Numbered from the stretch's first letter, positions 12,133-23,839 are shown. The stretch: DNA of 64,000 bases from Artemisia argyi (GCA_030686995.1 CM060693.1:106937501-107001500), one strand, 5' to 3'. The notes: generated from the letters alone by a model not told the origin. Made by a program: numbers and translations.

Positions 12133-12746
12133 CTAAAATGAAACATTGTCCTCAATGTTTTAAAAGAAGGGTTCTCTTATGCAAATATTAAGGCCGTTTA
12201 TTAATTATACCAAATAGATAAACGTTAGTTGATATGATTTAGGATATCATATTTCCCATAAGCATCAAAGGATGAGACTCGAGTAGAGAAAGACAAAACC
12301 ATGAGCACGAGAGTCTTCATAATTCAGGCAAATCTTGGACATAAACAACAACAACCACAAAATAAGAGAAATGGAAGAGGTAGCCTTCCTCACGTTACAC
12401 TTATTAGAAAATAGAAAGATAAGCATGGATTGCCACCCACGAAGCGCTTTGTTTATTAACGAGTCACATAGCTTAACTTGCCCCGAATTTAATTGTCCAT
12501 GGGGAAGGTTTGTAGATCCAGGACAACCACGGTTGGTATGTCCCTTCCAAAATAGTGTTTGAGTCTATGACCATTCACCTTGAAGTTGGGGCCGTCGGGT
12601 TGAGATAACTCGATGGTTCGATAAGGGAAAACTTGAGTAATGGTGAACGGTCAAGACCAATGGGTTCTGAGCTTTCCCGAGAAAATCTTTAATCAAGAAT
12701 TGAAGAGAAGGATTCGATCACCAACGTTAAAGATGCGGTTTTTGAT
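12133..12746 (-). other. Athila 3' spacer between integrase and polypurine tract
   Basis: No coding domain recognised. An open frame on the plus strand at 12335-12562 is antisense to the element and has no family features. Confidence 0.5.
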
Positions 12747-13634
12747 TTAAGAGTCATGAATTCTCTTTGTTTTCTCTTTGTAAATCAAAGAGTTCCCATA
12801 GGCTTGATCCCTAAGTTCATTTAATTCATTCATTTGAACTTTTTGATGATCACCCGTTGTCTTAAGGTCAAAATTAACATGTTTCAAGGCCCAATAGGCC
12901 TTATATTCAAGCTCTATGGGCAAATGACAAGCCTTTCTGTAGACCAAGTTATAAGGAGTGCACCCAATGGGTGTTTTGTAAGCTGTGCGAAAGGCCCATA
13001 ATGCGTCATCTAACTTATTGGCCCATGAGGCCCGATTTTCACCTACGGTCCTTTCTAATATAAGTTTCAAACCACGACTGGAAACCTCAACTTGACCGCT
13101 CATTTGCAGGTGATACGCGATAGAAAGATGATGAGTAACTCCATACGTAACCATAACTTTTGCAAATTGATCATTACAAAAATGAGTACTGCGATCACTT
13201 GTAATAGCATGAGGAGTTCCGAATCGGGAAAATAGACTCGTTAAAAACTTTACAACAACTCGCTCGTCATTGGTGGGGAGTGCCTTCGCTTCAACCCATT
13301 TTGACAAGTAATCGACGGCCACGAGGATATACTTATTCCCTCGAGAAGATGGGAATGGACCCATAATTTCGATGCCCCACACGTCAAAGATCTCACAAAT
13401 TTGGATTGCGTTTTGAGGCATTTCATCCTTTTGAGAGATTTTTCCTTGACGTTGGCAAGAATCACATGATTTTACCAAGTCGTGGGCATCACGGTAAATG
13501 GTTGGCCAATAAAAACTGGAATCAATGACTTTTTTAGTCGTGCAGTTGGCATCATGATGTCCCTCGATTGGTCCATTATGGTAAGCCGTGAGGATATCAA
13601 TGGCTTCATGGCCATGTACACAACGTCTAATCAC
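12747..13634 (-). pseudogene. Integrase domain of the Athila element
   Basis: This would insert the cDNA into the genome. The open frame is 295 codons long. It has the HHCC zinc region (GHHDANC, then CDSCQRQGK), then the core with GIEIMGPF where GIDFMGPF is usual, so the first catalytic Asp appears as Glu. TSDRSTHF (second Asp) and [10 protein letters not shown] (Glu) follow. The chromo or C-terminal region breaks down after IHDS. It joins the RNase H region upstream through broken sequence at 13635-13929. Confidence 0.85.
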
Positions 13635-13929
13635 TTGATCTGCAAAAATCTAAAACAAGTAGGGGTCGTCCTATAAATAGTGTTTAAAATCCTTAAAGAA
13701 TTTCATCTTTTGTTGGGACGACATCCCTTTCACAATAAAATTCCCAGCATGTTAATTTCCAATGTCGGCAAACCATGGGGTACTAGAATCACTAATCATC
13801 AAATTCTTGAAGAAGGAGAATCCGCCAAAGTAATCTCGGCTTGGCATCTTGTTTAGCTAAGGGATACTTAAGAGCCGAATGGTCAGTATATACAATGGTC
13901 TTCGATAAGATGAGATAGGGTCTAAATTT

Positions 13930-15162
13930 CTAAAAAGCGTAGACGACGGCTAACAACTCTTTTTCTGGAGTTGTGTAGTGAGATTGGGCTTCGGTCATCG
14001 TCTTACTCACATAGTGTAGTGGTTGAAAATACTTTGTCTTACGTTGGCCCAAGACTGCCCCGATAGCAAAATCACTTGCAGCGCACATAATTTCAAAGGG
14101 CAAGTCCCAATCGGGGGCAACTAAAATCGGTGCTTCCGTTAATTTCTTCTTAAGGATTTCAAATGCTTCGATGCATTCTTTAGAGAAGAAAACCAGGGTG
14201 TCTTTTTCAAGAAGGTGTGTCATTGGCCGGGCGATCTTATAAAAGTCTTGAATAAATCATTGGTAAAAACGGCATGACCAAGGAAACTTCTAATTCCCTT
14301 AAAAGTTGTGGGATGAGGTTACTTAGCAATAACATCTACTTTAGCTCGATCGACCTCAATACCGGCTTTGGGGATCTTATTATCGAGGACTATGCCCTCT
14401 TTAACCATGAAGTGGCACTTCTCCCAATTTAGTACTAAATTGGTTTCTTCACACCGTTTAAGCATTTTCTCTAAATGGGAGAGGCAAAACGTAAAAGAAC
14501 TTCCATAGACCGCAAAATCATCCATAAAGACCTCCATTTTTTTCTCGATCATATAATGAAAAATGGCCATCATGCACCTTTGGAACGTGCCCGAAGCATT
14601 GCATAAGTCGAAAGGCATACGTCGGTAGGCAAACGTACCATGAGGGCAAGTGAAGGTGGTATTTTCCTGGTCTTATGGGTCAATCGGGATTTGAAAATAC
14701 CCAGGAAATCCATCAAGAAAACAATATAACTCATTTCACACTAAACGTTCAACCATTTGATCCATAAAAGGAAGCGGGAAATGGTCTTTACGAGTAGCAT
14801 CATTAAGTTTACGGTAATCAGTACACACTATCCATCCGGTGACAAGACGTGTGGGAATTAACTTATTATCTTCGATTGTGACGAAGGTCATACCCCCCCC
14901 CCTTTTTGGGCACACAATGAACGGGGCTAACCCATGAGCTATCGGAAATAGGATAAATCATCCCAGCATCAAGGAGTTTAAGAACTTCCTTCTTGATAAC
15001 TTCATGTATTTTCGGGTTAACCCATCTTTGTTGTTGAACAACGGGTTTGAAATCATCAGTCAATAAGATCTTATGAGTACAAAAAACGAGGGTCAATACC
15101 CTTGATATCGGAGATTTGCTAAGCGATGGCACTTTTATTATTTTTAAGAACGTTTGTAACAA
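13930..15162 (-). pseudogene. Reverse transcriptase-RNase H region of the Athila element, broken
   Basis: Three frame blocks are seen. 15162-14866 has the RT N-terminus (RWVNPKIHEVIKKEVLKLL, DSSWVSPVHCVPKKGG). 14618-14319 has MPFDLCNASGTFQRCM and the catalytic VFMDDF. 14223-13930 has the RNase H-type region (AASDFAIGAVLGQ, HYVSKTM, TTPEKELLAVVYAF). The joins at 14619-14865 and 14224-14318 contain stops and frameshifts. The region ends abruptly at the solo LTR (15155). Confidence 0.85.
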
Positions 15163-17678
15163 CCGTGATTTTAGCAGGTTAGTTATAACCTTGAGTTATC
15201 TAACTTTGTTTGGTATGGTTTGGGTAGATATATGGGTATATGTGTCTTATTGTGTGATTAGTACTTGAGAATAACACTAAATCCCTTTGCGTTGTGGTTG
15301 TCATTGTGATTGTTGGAAATGTTGATTTTGAGAAAGTTTATTTTGATCACCTTTGTGGTGTATAAATGACTTGTGTATATTTGGTGTTTTGTGGTTTTGC
15401 GTAACGAGTCTTCGTTCAAGTATTTGAGCATTAATAAGTTACGGGAAGGTTGTTTTCATGAGAAATATTTATGGAGTGTGTGAAATTCTATTTTTGAAAA
15501 TGGATATTTTCCGGTTTGTTGTAAAATTAAGGTTTATCGCGAAAGACGTTAGGTTTCGATATGGGAATACATAAAATATGAAAAGAATGAGGTTTTGAGT
15601 GTAATAAATAAATTTAATAAAAAAAATAAAAAGATATATATCTATAGGGGTGTTCGGCCGAATGGGTTAAAACAGGGAAAAGGAAGACGAATTTGAGCCC
15701 AATTACAATTCTAACTTAAGGTAATTATCCACTAATAATATAAATACAAAACCAAGACTCCCAAAACCTTTTTCCTGCAAAATTTAGTCGACCACAAGGA
15801 GAATCAAGGAGAGAAAATTAGGGTTTCATAGTTTTCAAGCAATAATCAAGAATCAAGGTAAAATCCTTAAACCCTATGTGTAATTAATTAATTATTGTTA
15901 TGATTCATGTAATATTTATTATGATGGAATCTAGGGTTTATATACATCTGTAAACTAATGAAGTAAAACATGTTAGGATCATTAGTTGTTAATAATATGG
16001 TAATTGTTTAAGGGAATTGAGAGTAAAACGCGTTAGATTACGTGTTAGGGTTTGGACAGAAAACTATGGCTGTAAAGATGTGAGTGTAAATAATAGATGG
16101 TGAAGAGTTAGGCCACGAATTTTTGGTCTAAATTGAAGTTTAATGAAAGAGCTTTACAAAAAGTCCAGCCATGATTGATTTCAAGGTCAGGAAGTTGGTC
16201 TTTTGATTTTTTTTTTGTTAAGGTGTCAAAGCTGTCAAACCGGGACAGAATTTGGGTAAAAGTTTGATAGTGAATTGTGGTTGTAAAAGTGGTATTTGGA
16301 CTAGCCCTTCTGAACATTTAAGTCTTAGGTTATCTTAGACTACCACGAAAAAGATTCGCGATAAAAACTTGTAGAAGTATTTTATTCTAATTAAAACTTT
16401 TTGGTGTGCGTTCAGATCCAAATTTGGATAGTTGACAAGTTTGATTTTCTTTTGAGTACTTGTGTGTGTTATTGGTCCATGGCCTTCTGGGATTAGCTTT
16501 TATGCTTATGAGAGACCATGGCAAATTTTTGTTGTGAGTTGTTGAGCTTTATTTGTCATGATTTCATGTGGGCGAATGTACACAAAAATTCTGCGTTTTC
16601 TGATTTTAATAGTGCAAGGGATTTAGTGAGTGTTAGGTTATGGCAGTGGTTAGTATGGTGTCTAGGAGATCCATGGTGGGTCATATGAGTCTTAGACATC
16701 CATCATATGTGTATTACATGGGTTGTAGCTTTTAGCTTGACCTTGTGTAATGTGGATTATTTTTGTGTGTTATAGATTGTGAATTGTTTTTGTGGAAGCT
16801 GCAAGGTTTAAGGTGAGTTCATAGTCCCATATTTTTACTTTGTTTTAAACTTGGGATGGGAATGATGCTTGTCTTAAATGGTTTGAATTACTGTGATTAT
16901 GTGTGTGTGTTAAAGAGCTTGGACTTATAATGTTATCGTATGTATGCTATATGTGAATGATAATGCTATGTGGTTAAAGTTATGTGGTGATGTTGTGTGG
17001 TCCAATTGGGAGGGTGCTTACCCTGTTGCTCGTGTATACGACCTAATTGGAGAGTAGTACTCCTACTCACTTTTATTCTGTGTGGTCCGATCGGAGGGTA
17101 TTATTTACCCATTATTTGGAGCGGGGGTCATGTTCCGGCCCGGATGTTGTGAATTTGGATCGGTGGGCACATTCCGCCCGATGGTTGCCTTTTTGTGTGA
17201 TGGTTGGTTTATGAACATATGTAGCTTGTATGATAACTGTAATTATTTGTCCAGCTATATTTTATAATCACAGTGATTTTGGTTGTCTAGTGTGTATGAG
17301 TCTTAAACCTATGAATCTCACCAACGTAATGTTGACATTTTAAGCATCATTTTCAGGTGAGAATTCTAAGTCCAAAGTTAAGGGCCACAATTAGGCGAGA
17401 CTTAGTTGCATATGGAGACTTTACTTATGTTTTGGGATTTGACTTTATTTGGATTTGGTTTTGATACATTTATGTTTTTCGTTTGGTACTTTCATATCTA
17501 TTGAAGATACCTTTTGGATTATTGTTTTGGTTATTTATTTTGGGGTATTGTTACAACACTGTGTGTTGGTACATTGCTCTATTTAGGTGCATGTAGTTTT
17601 TCTCTATGTAGACACCAGGTGTTGTGATGATATCCATGAAGTTACACCCGCGCGTTTCCGCCGTGGCGGGGTGTGACA
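15155..17678 (+). mobile_element. Solo LTR of a Tekay-type Gypsy element
   Basis: It starts TGTAACAACCG and ends GGGGTGTGACA. The flanks are ACGTT on the left and ACGTC on the right, a 5-bp duplication with one change. The host on both sides is the Athila pol. It is 2524 bp and shows no PBS, PPT or coding sequence, so it is a solo LTR left by LTR-LTR recombination. TATAAATA lies at 15739-15746, in plus orientation. The terminal CGCCGTGGCGGGG can fold back on itself. Confidence 0.75.
15739..15746 (+). promoter_or_regulatory. TATA box in the solo LTR
   Basis: TATAAATA about 585 bases into the LTR, followed by an A/C-rich stretch and CAAGGAG repeats. It is the likely core promoter of the former element. 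Confidence 0.45.
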
Positions 17679-17909
17679 ACGTCTAAAAGTTTGGTCTTTT
17701 CCTCATCTTTTAAATCTTTGGAAAATGATGGGAAATTTGTCGGTTCCTTCTAAAAAGGCGTATTCGAGATGATATCCATGAAGTTACACCCGCGCGTTTC
17801 CGCCGTGGCGGGGTGTGACAACGTCTAAAAGTTTGGTCTTCTCCTCATCTTTTAAATCTTTGGAAAATGATGGGAAATTTGTCGGTTCCTTCTAAAAAGG
17901 CGTATTCGA
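17626..17909. repeat. 142-bp tandem duplication across the solo-LTR/Athila junction
   Basis: Bases 17626-17767 are repeated at 17768-17909 with about one change (CTTTTCC against CTTCTCC). Each unit holds the last 53 bases of the solo LTR plus about 89 bases of Athila sequence. The duplication therefore arose after the LTR insertion and is recent. Confidence 0.9.
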
Positions 17910-18226
17910 GATGAGGAGGTAAATTTTTAGCTTGAGCTCTGGAGGATTAGACGGCTTAACTTCTTTTATTTCTTCAATTTTAATTTCCGTCAGAAGGAGT
18001 GAAGGTGACGGGTCGTTTAACATTTTCTCAAGTAAAAGAATATCTCCCTACGGATCAAATTCGGTATCATCAATTTCTGGTGAAATTGAATCATTCTTAA
18101 GACAAGCCTCGATCTCTTCGAAAATGGCTCAAAAGGAGTAAGGGAAGGGGAAGAGTCGGAAATGATTTGCTCAGAAGTCGGAGTGGGATTGCCACTCGAA
18201 GAATTGTTCGAAAATCCAAGAATCTT

Positions 18227-18766
18227 TTAAGCATGCTCCTCACAAGTGATATGTATGACATCGATTTGATTAACCAATATATCGTCATAATTAGAGGAGT
18301 ATCTCGAAGTTTGATCGAGATTGAAAGTGATGACTTCATTATTAACTCGAAGGGTTATTTCTTCTCTGTAAACATCAATCAAAGCATGTGCCGTTCTTAA
18401 GAAACCTCTTCCAAGAATGAGGGGAACCTGAGGATCGACATCAAAATCAACGACTACAAAGTCGACCGGGAAATGGAACTTTCCTACTTTGATGTAAACA
18501 TCTTCGGCGATACCGATAGGACGAGAAATTGATCGGTCCGCAAGCTCGAGTTCCATGTTAGTAGGAGTAAGAGCGGGAAGAGAAAGCTTTTTCCATATGG
18601 AAAGATGCATTAAGTTGATGATAGAGCCAACATCATCCAAGGCTAAGCATTCAACCATTCCCGAGAAATTACACGGAATGAGGAACTTGTCGGGATCTCC
18701 AAGCTTTTCAGGAACCTTTTTGAGGAGAACTGCCGAACAACACTCATTTAAAGGAGTTTTAGCCAT
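18227..18766 (-). pseudogene. Aspartic protease region of the Athila element
   Basis: This 179-codon open frame would cleave the Gag-Pol polyprotein. It shows the retropepsin pattern: CLALDDVGSIINLM at about residues 40-54 (the usual DLGAS site, here DVGS with the Asp kept), LELADRSISRPIGIAEDV, FPVDFVVVDFDVDPQVPL and LILGRGFLRTAHALIDV near the C-terminus. Active-site changes and the broken surroundings make it a relic. Confidence 0.8.
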
Positions 18767-18879
18767 TCAAATAATTTCTCCGTATTACTTAGTAAACCTT
18801 TGATTAGTGAAGCAAATTTAGGCATGAGAATGAGAGCATCCGCGAAGCTAATGTCGAAATGCAAATCTTGAAAGATTTG

Positions 18880-20525
18880 CTAGAATTTCTTCATTTGATT
18901 GTTAGCTTGTTTGCGGTGCTTTTGTTCATGAAGTCTATACGGATAGGGAATTGACGGTTTAGGATTAGACTTGGGAACAACAACGGGCTTAGAAATTTGG
19001 ACAACTGGAGGTTGGACGTTTTCAGTACTTCCGTTATTAGTAGGAAGCACCGTGTCCTTTGTCGCCTCGGTTCTACGGTCCACTACTTCAGGAAGAGAGG
19101 AAGAAGAAGTAGTCGGCATTGTAGGTCCTTTGTAGCAACACCACTTTGGGTGGTGATAGCATTCGTGCCACCTCTTAGGTTAATAACGGTATTGCTTAGA
19201 AGAGAAGATGAACCCGAAGTTAAGGGTTGATTCATTTGCATAAAACTACTCATCATATTCTTGAGCTCATTCATTTGTTTACTCAACGTCGTATCAATTT
19301 CACTCTTAAGCTCGACCCTCAAATTGTTGATTTGATTTTGCATAGCTCGTATGCTAACATCATTCGTCTTCATATAGTTTGCAAAATCATGACGAGGTGC
19401 AACTTGAGTAGGAGGAGGTTGATAAACTTGTTGCGGTGGAGCTTGGTAATTTTGTTTTGCTTGATTGAAAATTGTTCCACAGTTTTGATTGTAACCTTGG
19501 TTTGCATGATAGCCTTGGTTATTTGATAGAAACGGTTTTGATGATTTGGATGGTTTTGAACGGAAGTAAAACCAGGTGGTCCCATTTAGTTGTTATCTCG
19601 GTAGTTAACTTCTCCTTGAGGACAAAAACGTTGATTTTGATTGTAATTCACGGCTGCTACGGGGGCATTTTAAACGTTGCCATCGGTGGCTTGACAATCA
19701 TAATAAGGATGGGGACCACCGCATATAACACACTTATCGATGACGACTTTAATGGGCTTTGATCTTTGATTTTGAAGCTTAAACTCTTTGATCGTACAAC
19801 GAATAGCATCGGTAAGTTCAGCCATCTCCGATGGATGGGACGATAAAGAAGAAGGAGTAGAAGTATTCACTTTTGAAACAACCAATTTGTTTCGTGAAGT
19901 GGGAACTTTGGATTTGTTCTCAATAATCATCAAGATACTGTCGGAGTTCGATTCAAGATATTACCACCGACAGCCGCGTTAAGCGAATCTTGATTGTTTT
20001 GAGTCAAAGCATTATAAAATGTATCGATTTGGTGCAATTCTAGAAAACCATAGTGAGGGCATTTACGAAGGAGATCTTTGAACCGTTCCTATGCCTCACT
20101 AAAATTCTCATCAAAACATTGTTGGAAATTAGTGATATCATTCTTATGATTTGTTGTTTTAGACGGAGGAAATAAATGATTCACGAATTTCGAGATGAGG
20201 TCTTCCCATGTCGTAATGGAACGAGAGGGTTCTTTTTCGAGCCAAATTCGGGCTGCCCCTTGAGAGAAAACGGGAATAACATCAACTTAATAGCGGCATG
20301 AGGGACATCCTTAAATTTCATAGTCGAGGTCAACTTGTTGAACCATCGGATGTGAGCATGTGGATCATCTCTCTAAAAACCGTGAAATTGGTTTGACGTG
20401 ACAAGTTGAATTAAACTGGTTTTAAGTTCAAAATTTTCGGAGAGAACTGATGGTAAAACAATTGTATATCCGTATCCCTCGGTGGGATATTGGAGTAATT
20501 CTGACATCGTACGATTATCCGCCAT
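18880..20525 (-). pseudogene. gag of the Athila element, several frameshifts
   Basis: The start at 20525 reads MADNRTMSELLQYP. Capsid-type text follows in shifting frames: FNKLTSTMKFKDVPHAAIK, EPSRSITTWEDLISKFVN and FPPSKTTNHKNDITNFQQ. A zinc knuckle CVICGGPHPYYDC lies in 19670-19933 and a Gln/Pro-rich tail at 18880-19373. Stops and frameshifts are visible near 20375, 20260 and 20085 and again after 19950. It encoded the structural coat of the element's particles. Confidence 0.8.
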
Positions 20526-21089
20526 ATCGATAATGGGAGCTTCAAGAGCACGTATCTCAGGTACGTTTCTTGGTTTACGTTTTCTATGATTGTTGAGTTA
20601 GAATCGTCGGAGCTTCTTCAATCAAATTTTATTGAGAACGAGTGCGCATGCACTAAAAAACAAAATTTAAAAAGAAATATTTCAAAAAGAAAATATTTTT
20701 GGGTTTTTATATTTAGAAAATTCTGAAAAACAATATTTTTGTATTCGATTCGTCAACCGCTACTCGGTAGCTCTCTAGAATTACTCACAAATAAGCGAAT
20801 GAGTAGAATGGATCTCTTTTCGGGTCGAAGTTAGTTGGATCGTCCCTCCTTATACCTCTCTTGTAGTTTGTAATTTAAAGGTGAGCCGACGTAACAATTG
20901 ACTTCACGATTTTTTATTTATTTATTTATTTATTTATTTTATTTTAAACACTTTAGGAAAAGTGTTTGTGATTAATTTTTTTGGTTTTTATAATACGAAA
21001 ATATTCACAAGATAAAAACAATAACTTTACAGGGAAGGATCTTCAAAACACCAATCTTCGAAAGAGAATTTGAAATTCGCTTCAATACT
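20526..21089 (-). other. Athila leader between PBS and gag
   Basis: Non-coding leader of about 560 bases. It contains an (ATTT)n microsatellite at about 20911-20944. No ORF was recognised. Confidence 0.55.
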
Positions 21090-21107
21090 TTCCCGGCAGC
21101 GACGCCA
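21090..21107 (-). promoter_or_regulatory. Primer binding site, tRNA-Asp type, of the Athila element
   Basis: The minus strand reads TGGCGTCGCTGCCGGGAA five bases inside the LTR end. It resembles the complement of the 3' end of plant tRNA-Asp (TGGCGCCGTTGCCGGGGA), the primer used by Athila elements. Confidence 0.8.
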
Positions 21108-21112
21108 AAAAT

Positions 21113-21639
21113 TGATTCAAGTGATAATATATTTAATATTATATTAAGAAAAACCCGACTAATTTGCCAAATCACTCTCTAACCAAGAATGAATCAACCA
21201 AAAGGCCAAAGGAAGTCAAAACACAATATTTCCGGAATTATATGATATTTTTGGGTCATTTAAGTCCCAACGAAGGTTGGATGGAACTTTCGGGTTCGGT
21301 TCGTGATCGTATGATTTGATAGAAAAATATATTTTTGATTTTTAAAACTAAAATTATAAAACATAGACTAAAATGCAAATAAACCTAAAAATGCGTAAGT
21401 AACGGGAAATAACGAGCCTTCCTAAAAGTGGAAAGTTAATCCAAAAAATGCAATTCTATTTTTTCTATGTCCTAATTAACCAAAAAGAATTTTAGAAAAA
21501 AGAATTTTATGTTTTGGACTTTTGTTTTATGTTTTATGAATTAAAAACTATTTTAAACAAAATTAATGATAAAAAAAAATACTAAATGATTTGAGAAAAT
21601 TCTAGAAATTTTGGAAAAACTACTTTAGGTAATAAAGAT
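21113..21639 (-). mobile_element. 5' LTR of the Athila element, proximal part
   Basis: The LTR ends CACTTGAATCA on the minus strand next to the PBS. It continues rightwards and is interrupted at 21640 by a Mutator-like element, resuming at 23593 after the target duplication. The outer end could not be fixed; the sequence to about 25130 may belong to it. No matching LTR was found left of 12060, so LTR identity cannot be compared. Confidence 0.55.
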
Positions 21640-21885
21640 GAGAGAATTGCAAAAATCGTCCCTAAAGTTTGGCCAAATTGCATGTTTCGTCCTGAAAGTT
21701 TAGAAAATGCAAGGATCGTCCCTGTGGGAAACTTTTGGGGCAAAATTCGTCCCTGGCCTGAATCAAATGACTAAACTACCCTTGCCTTTATATTACTTTT
21801 CAGTTTCTTACACAAATGGTCCCTGTGTTTCGTCAAGTTTTGCTGATTTAGTCCTATTTTTTTTAATTCATTTATTTAACTATTA

Positions 21886-22261
21886 GGGTATGTTTGGCGA
21901 AATGGGCTGGAGCTGGGGCTGGGGCTTATATTATAAGCCGAAATTAAAATTTGTATTTTTATAAACTTGTTTGGCAAATGGGCTGGGGCTGGGGCTTATT
22001 ATTGCAAAATTACTAAAAATGACATAATTAAATGAGTTTTTGTATATATGTTAGATATTTTTGTCGGTAAATAAGTAATTTATTCTTCAAAAGCCCCGGG
22101 CTTAAGTTTGTAGCCTCTTTTATGGGGCTAAAGTTTTTAACCGACTTATTTTATAAGCCCTTCCATAAACCCCTTAACAAACGAGACTTATTTAATTAGC
22201 CGGCTTATTTTATAAGCCCAAGCCCCCATAAGCCCCTTAAAAGCCTTCCCCAAACATACCC
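21886..22261. mobile_element. Tourist-like (PIF/Harbinger) MITE nested in the Mutator-like element
   Basis: It begins GGGTATGTTTGGC and ends CCCAAACATACCC, with TTA on both sides (21883-21885 and 22262-22264). The interior repeats GGGGCTTAT and TATAAGCC in inverted order. The opposite arm of the host element shows the empty site (AACTATTAATATGAATA), which confirms insertion and TTA duplication. Length 376 bp. Confidence 0.85.
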
Positions 22262-22289
22262 TTAATATTAGTATTATTTTTTTATACCT

Positions 22290-22805
22290 TTTCGTCCGTT
22301 TTTGTCCGTTTTTCTTACGTTTTTTTTGTTTTTCTCACGCTTTTTTCCTTTTTTTCGTCCGTTTTTCTTATGTTTTTATTCGTTTTTCTCACGTTTTTTC
22401 CGTTTTTCGTCCGTTTTTCTTACGTTTTTGTCCATACCTCTTACGTTTTTTTTTTTCCGTTTTCATACGTTTTTGTCCGTCTTTCTTAAGTTTTTGACCG
22501 TTCTTCTTACGTTTTTTCCGTTTTCATACGTTTTCTTACGTTTTTGTCTGTTCTTCTCACGTTTTTTCCGTTTTCATACGTTTTAGTCCATTTTTCTTAC
22601 GTTTTCGTCCGTTTTTCTCACGTTTTTTCCGTTTTCATACGTTTTTGTCTCTGTTTCTTATATTTTTATCCATTCTTCTTACGTTTTTTCCGTTTTCATA
22701 TGTTTTTGTCCGTTCTTCTTACGTTTTTTTCCGTTTTCATACGTTTTATCCGGTTTTCTTACGTTTTTGTCCGTTTTTCTCACGTTTTTTCCGTTTTCAT
22801 ACGAA
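22290..22805. repeat. Degenerate tandem repeats in the Mutator-like element
   Basis: A pattern like CGTTTTCATACGTTTTTGTC followed by CGTTCTTCTTACG recurs about ten times with varying spacing. A shorter inverted version lies at about 23210-23310, so the array is an expanded part of the terminal repeat. Long frames through it are low-complexity Phe/Ser artefacts. Confidence 0.8.
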
Positions 22806-23332
22806 TTTTTTTTTTAAAAAATTGAAAAAAAGAAATTCAAAAAATAATTATCAAAAAAAAATTCTTAAAATATTAGAAAAAAAAAACTTTTTCTGAATTT
22901 TTTAGAAAAAAACTAAAAAAAAAATCTAAAATATATATTTTTTAAAATCGAATAAAATTATTTTTCGAATTAAAATTTTTTAGAAAATTTTTTTTTAGAA
23001 AAAGTATTTTTTAAAAAACATTTTTTAGAAAATTTTTTAAAAAATGGAAACAATTTTTGAATTATTTAAATTTTATTTCGAAAATATGTTTTTTGGAATT
23101 TTAAAATTAAAAGAAAAAATTCGTATTTTTTTTCGAAAATCTTTTTTTTTTCCTAATTTTTTTTTGAAAATATGGTTTTGGATATTTTTTGGTGGTGATG
23201 GGCAGTTTAAACACGGACGAAAAAGTGGAAAAAACGGTAGAAAAACGTATGAAAATTTAAAAACGGACAAAAAAGTTAGAAAAACGGACAAAAACGAACG
23301 AAAATATATAAAATAATAATATTCATATTAAT

Positions 23333-23363
<31 letters not shown>

Positions 23364-23714
23364 ATTTAGGACTATATCAACAAAACCTGGCGAAACACAA
23401 GGACCATTTGTGTAATAAACTGAAAAGTAATATAGAGATAAGGGTATTTTAGTCATTTGATTCAGGCCAGGGTCGAATTTTGCCCTAAAAGTTTCCCACA
23501 AGGACGATCCTTGCACTTTTTAAACTTCCGGGACGAAACGTGCAATTTGGCTAAACTTTATGGACGATTTTTGCAATTCTCTCAATAAAGATTGAAGGAA
23601 AAATAAAAGTCAGTAAACAACTTAATTAAATAAGATGTAATAAGCTAAAAAGGGGAAATAAGCTTTAAATGCTAAAAAGTGGTTAAGTAAAAAACTGGGT
23701 AAAGATATACCCGA

Positions 23715-23830
23715 AGAAGTCCCAAGGGCAGTTGGTTGAGGGGTGTTGTGTTGAGGTTTATAAAAGGTTGAGGGTGTTGAGGACCAGGGTTCGAACCCTA
23801 TGGTTCTCCTGGATTCCACTTTCCCTTTTT
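23715..23830 (+). mobile_element. tRNA-derived SINE or relic
   Basis: GGGCAGTTGGTTGAGGGG (23726-23743) resembles a pol III A box. GGTTCGAACCC (23788-23798) is a perfect B box about 50 bases on. A T-rich tail follows (CTTTTTCTTTTTAAATC). This spacing and layout fit plant SINEs. The target duplication was not found and it could also be a degenerate tRNA-like piece. Confidence 0.5.
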
Positions 23831-23839
23831 GTACTTTTT

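Larger units (their letters stand above)
12060..21112 (-). mobile_element. Athila-type Gypsy retrotransposon, decayed internal region
   Basis: On the minus strand the order is PBS (21107-21090), leader, gag, protease, RT-RNase H, integrase, spacer and PPT (12132-12123). Protein resemblances (gag start MADNRTMSELLQ, a CX2CX3HX4C knuckle, protease LELADRS and LILGRGFLRTA, RT FMDDF) point to the Athila branch. Every domain has stops or frameshifts. A solo LTR (15155-17678) splits RT from protease. The 3' LTR is not recognisable left of 12060, where the Tekay-type LTR abuts. No env-like ORF was found. Confidence 0.8.
21640..23583. mobile_element. Long-TIR Mutator-like element, non-autonomous
   Basis: Terminal inverted repeats start GAGAGAATTGCAAAAATCG at both ends and run over 230 bases before the nested MITE and beyond it. 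The flanks carry the exact 9-bp duplication AATAAAGAT (21631-21639 and 23584-23592), diagnostic of Mutator-like transposition. The 1944 bp include a nested Tourist MITE and low-complexity repeats. No transposase frame was seen. Confidence 0.9.

Noticed and set aside
15155..17678. A host gene in the 2.5-kb insert within Athila
   Set aside because: No frame above 70 codons has family features, while TG/CA ends and a near-perfect target duplication define a solo LTR.
22302..23316. Long Phe/Ser/Lys-rich frames
   Set aside because: They run through low-complexity repeats inside a Mutator-like element and exist on both strands; no domain.
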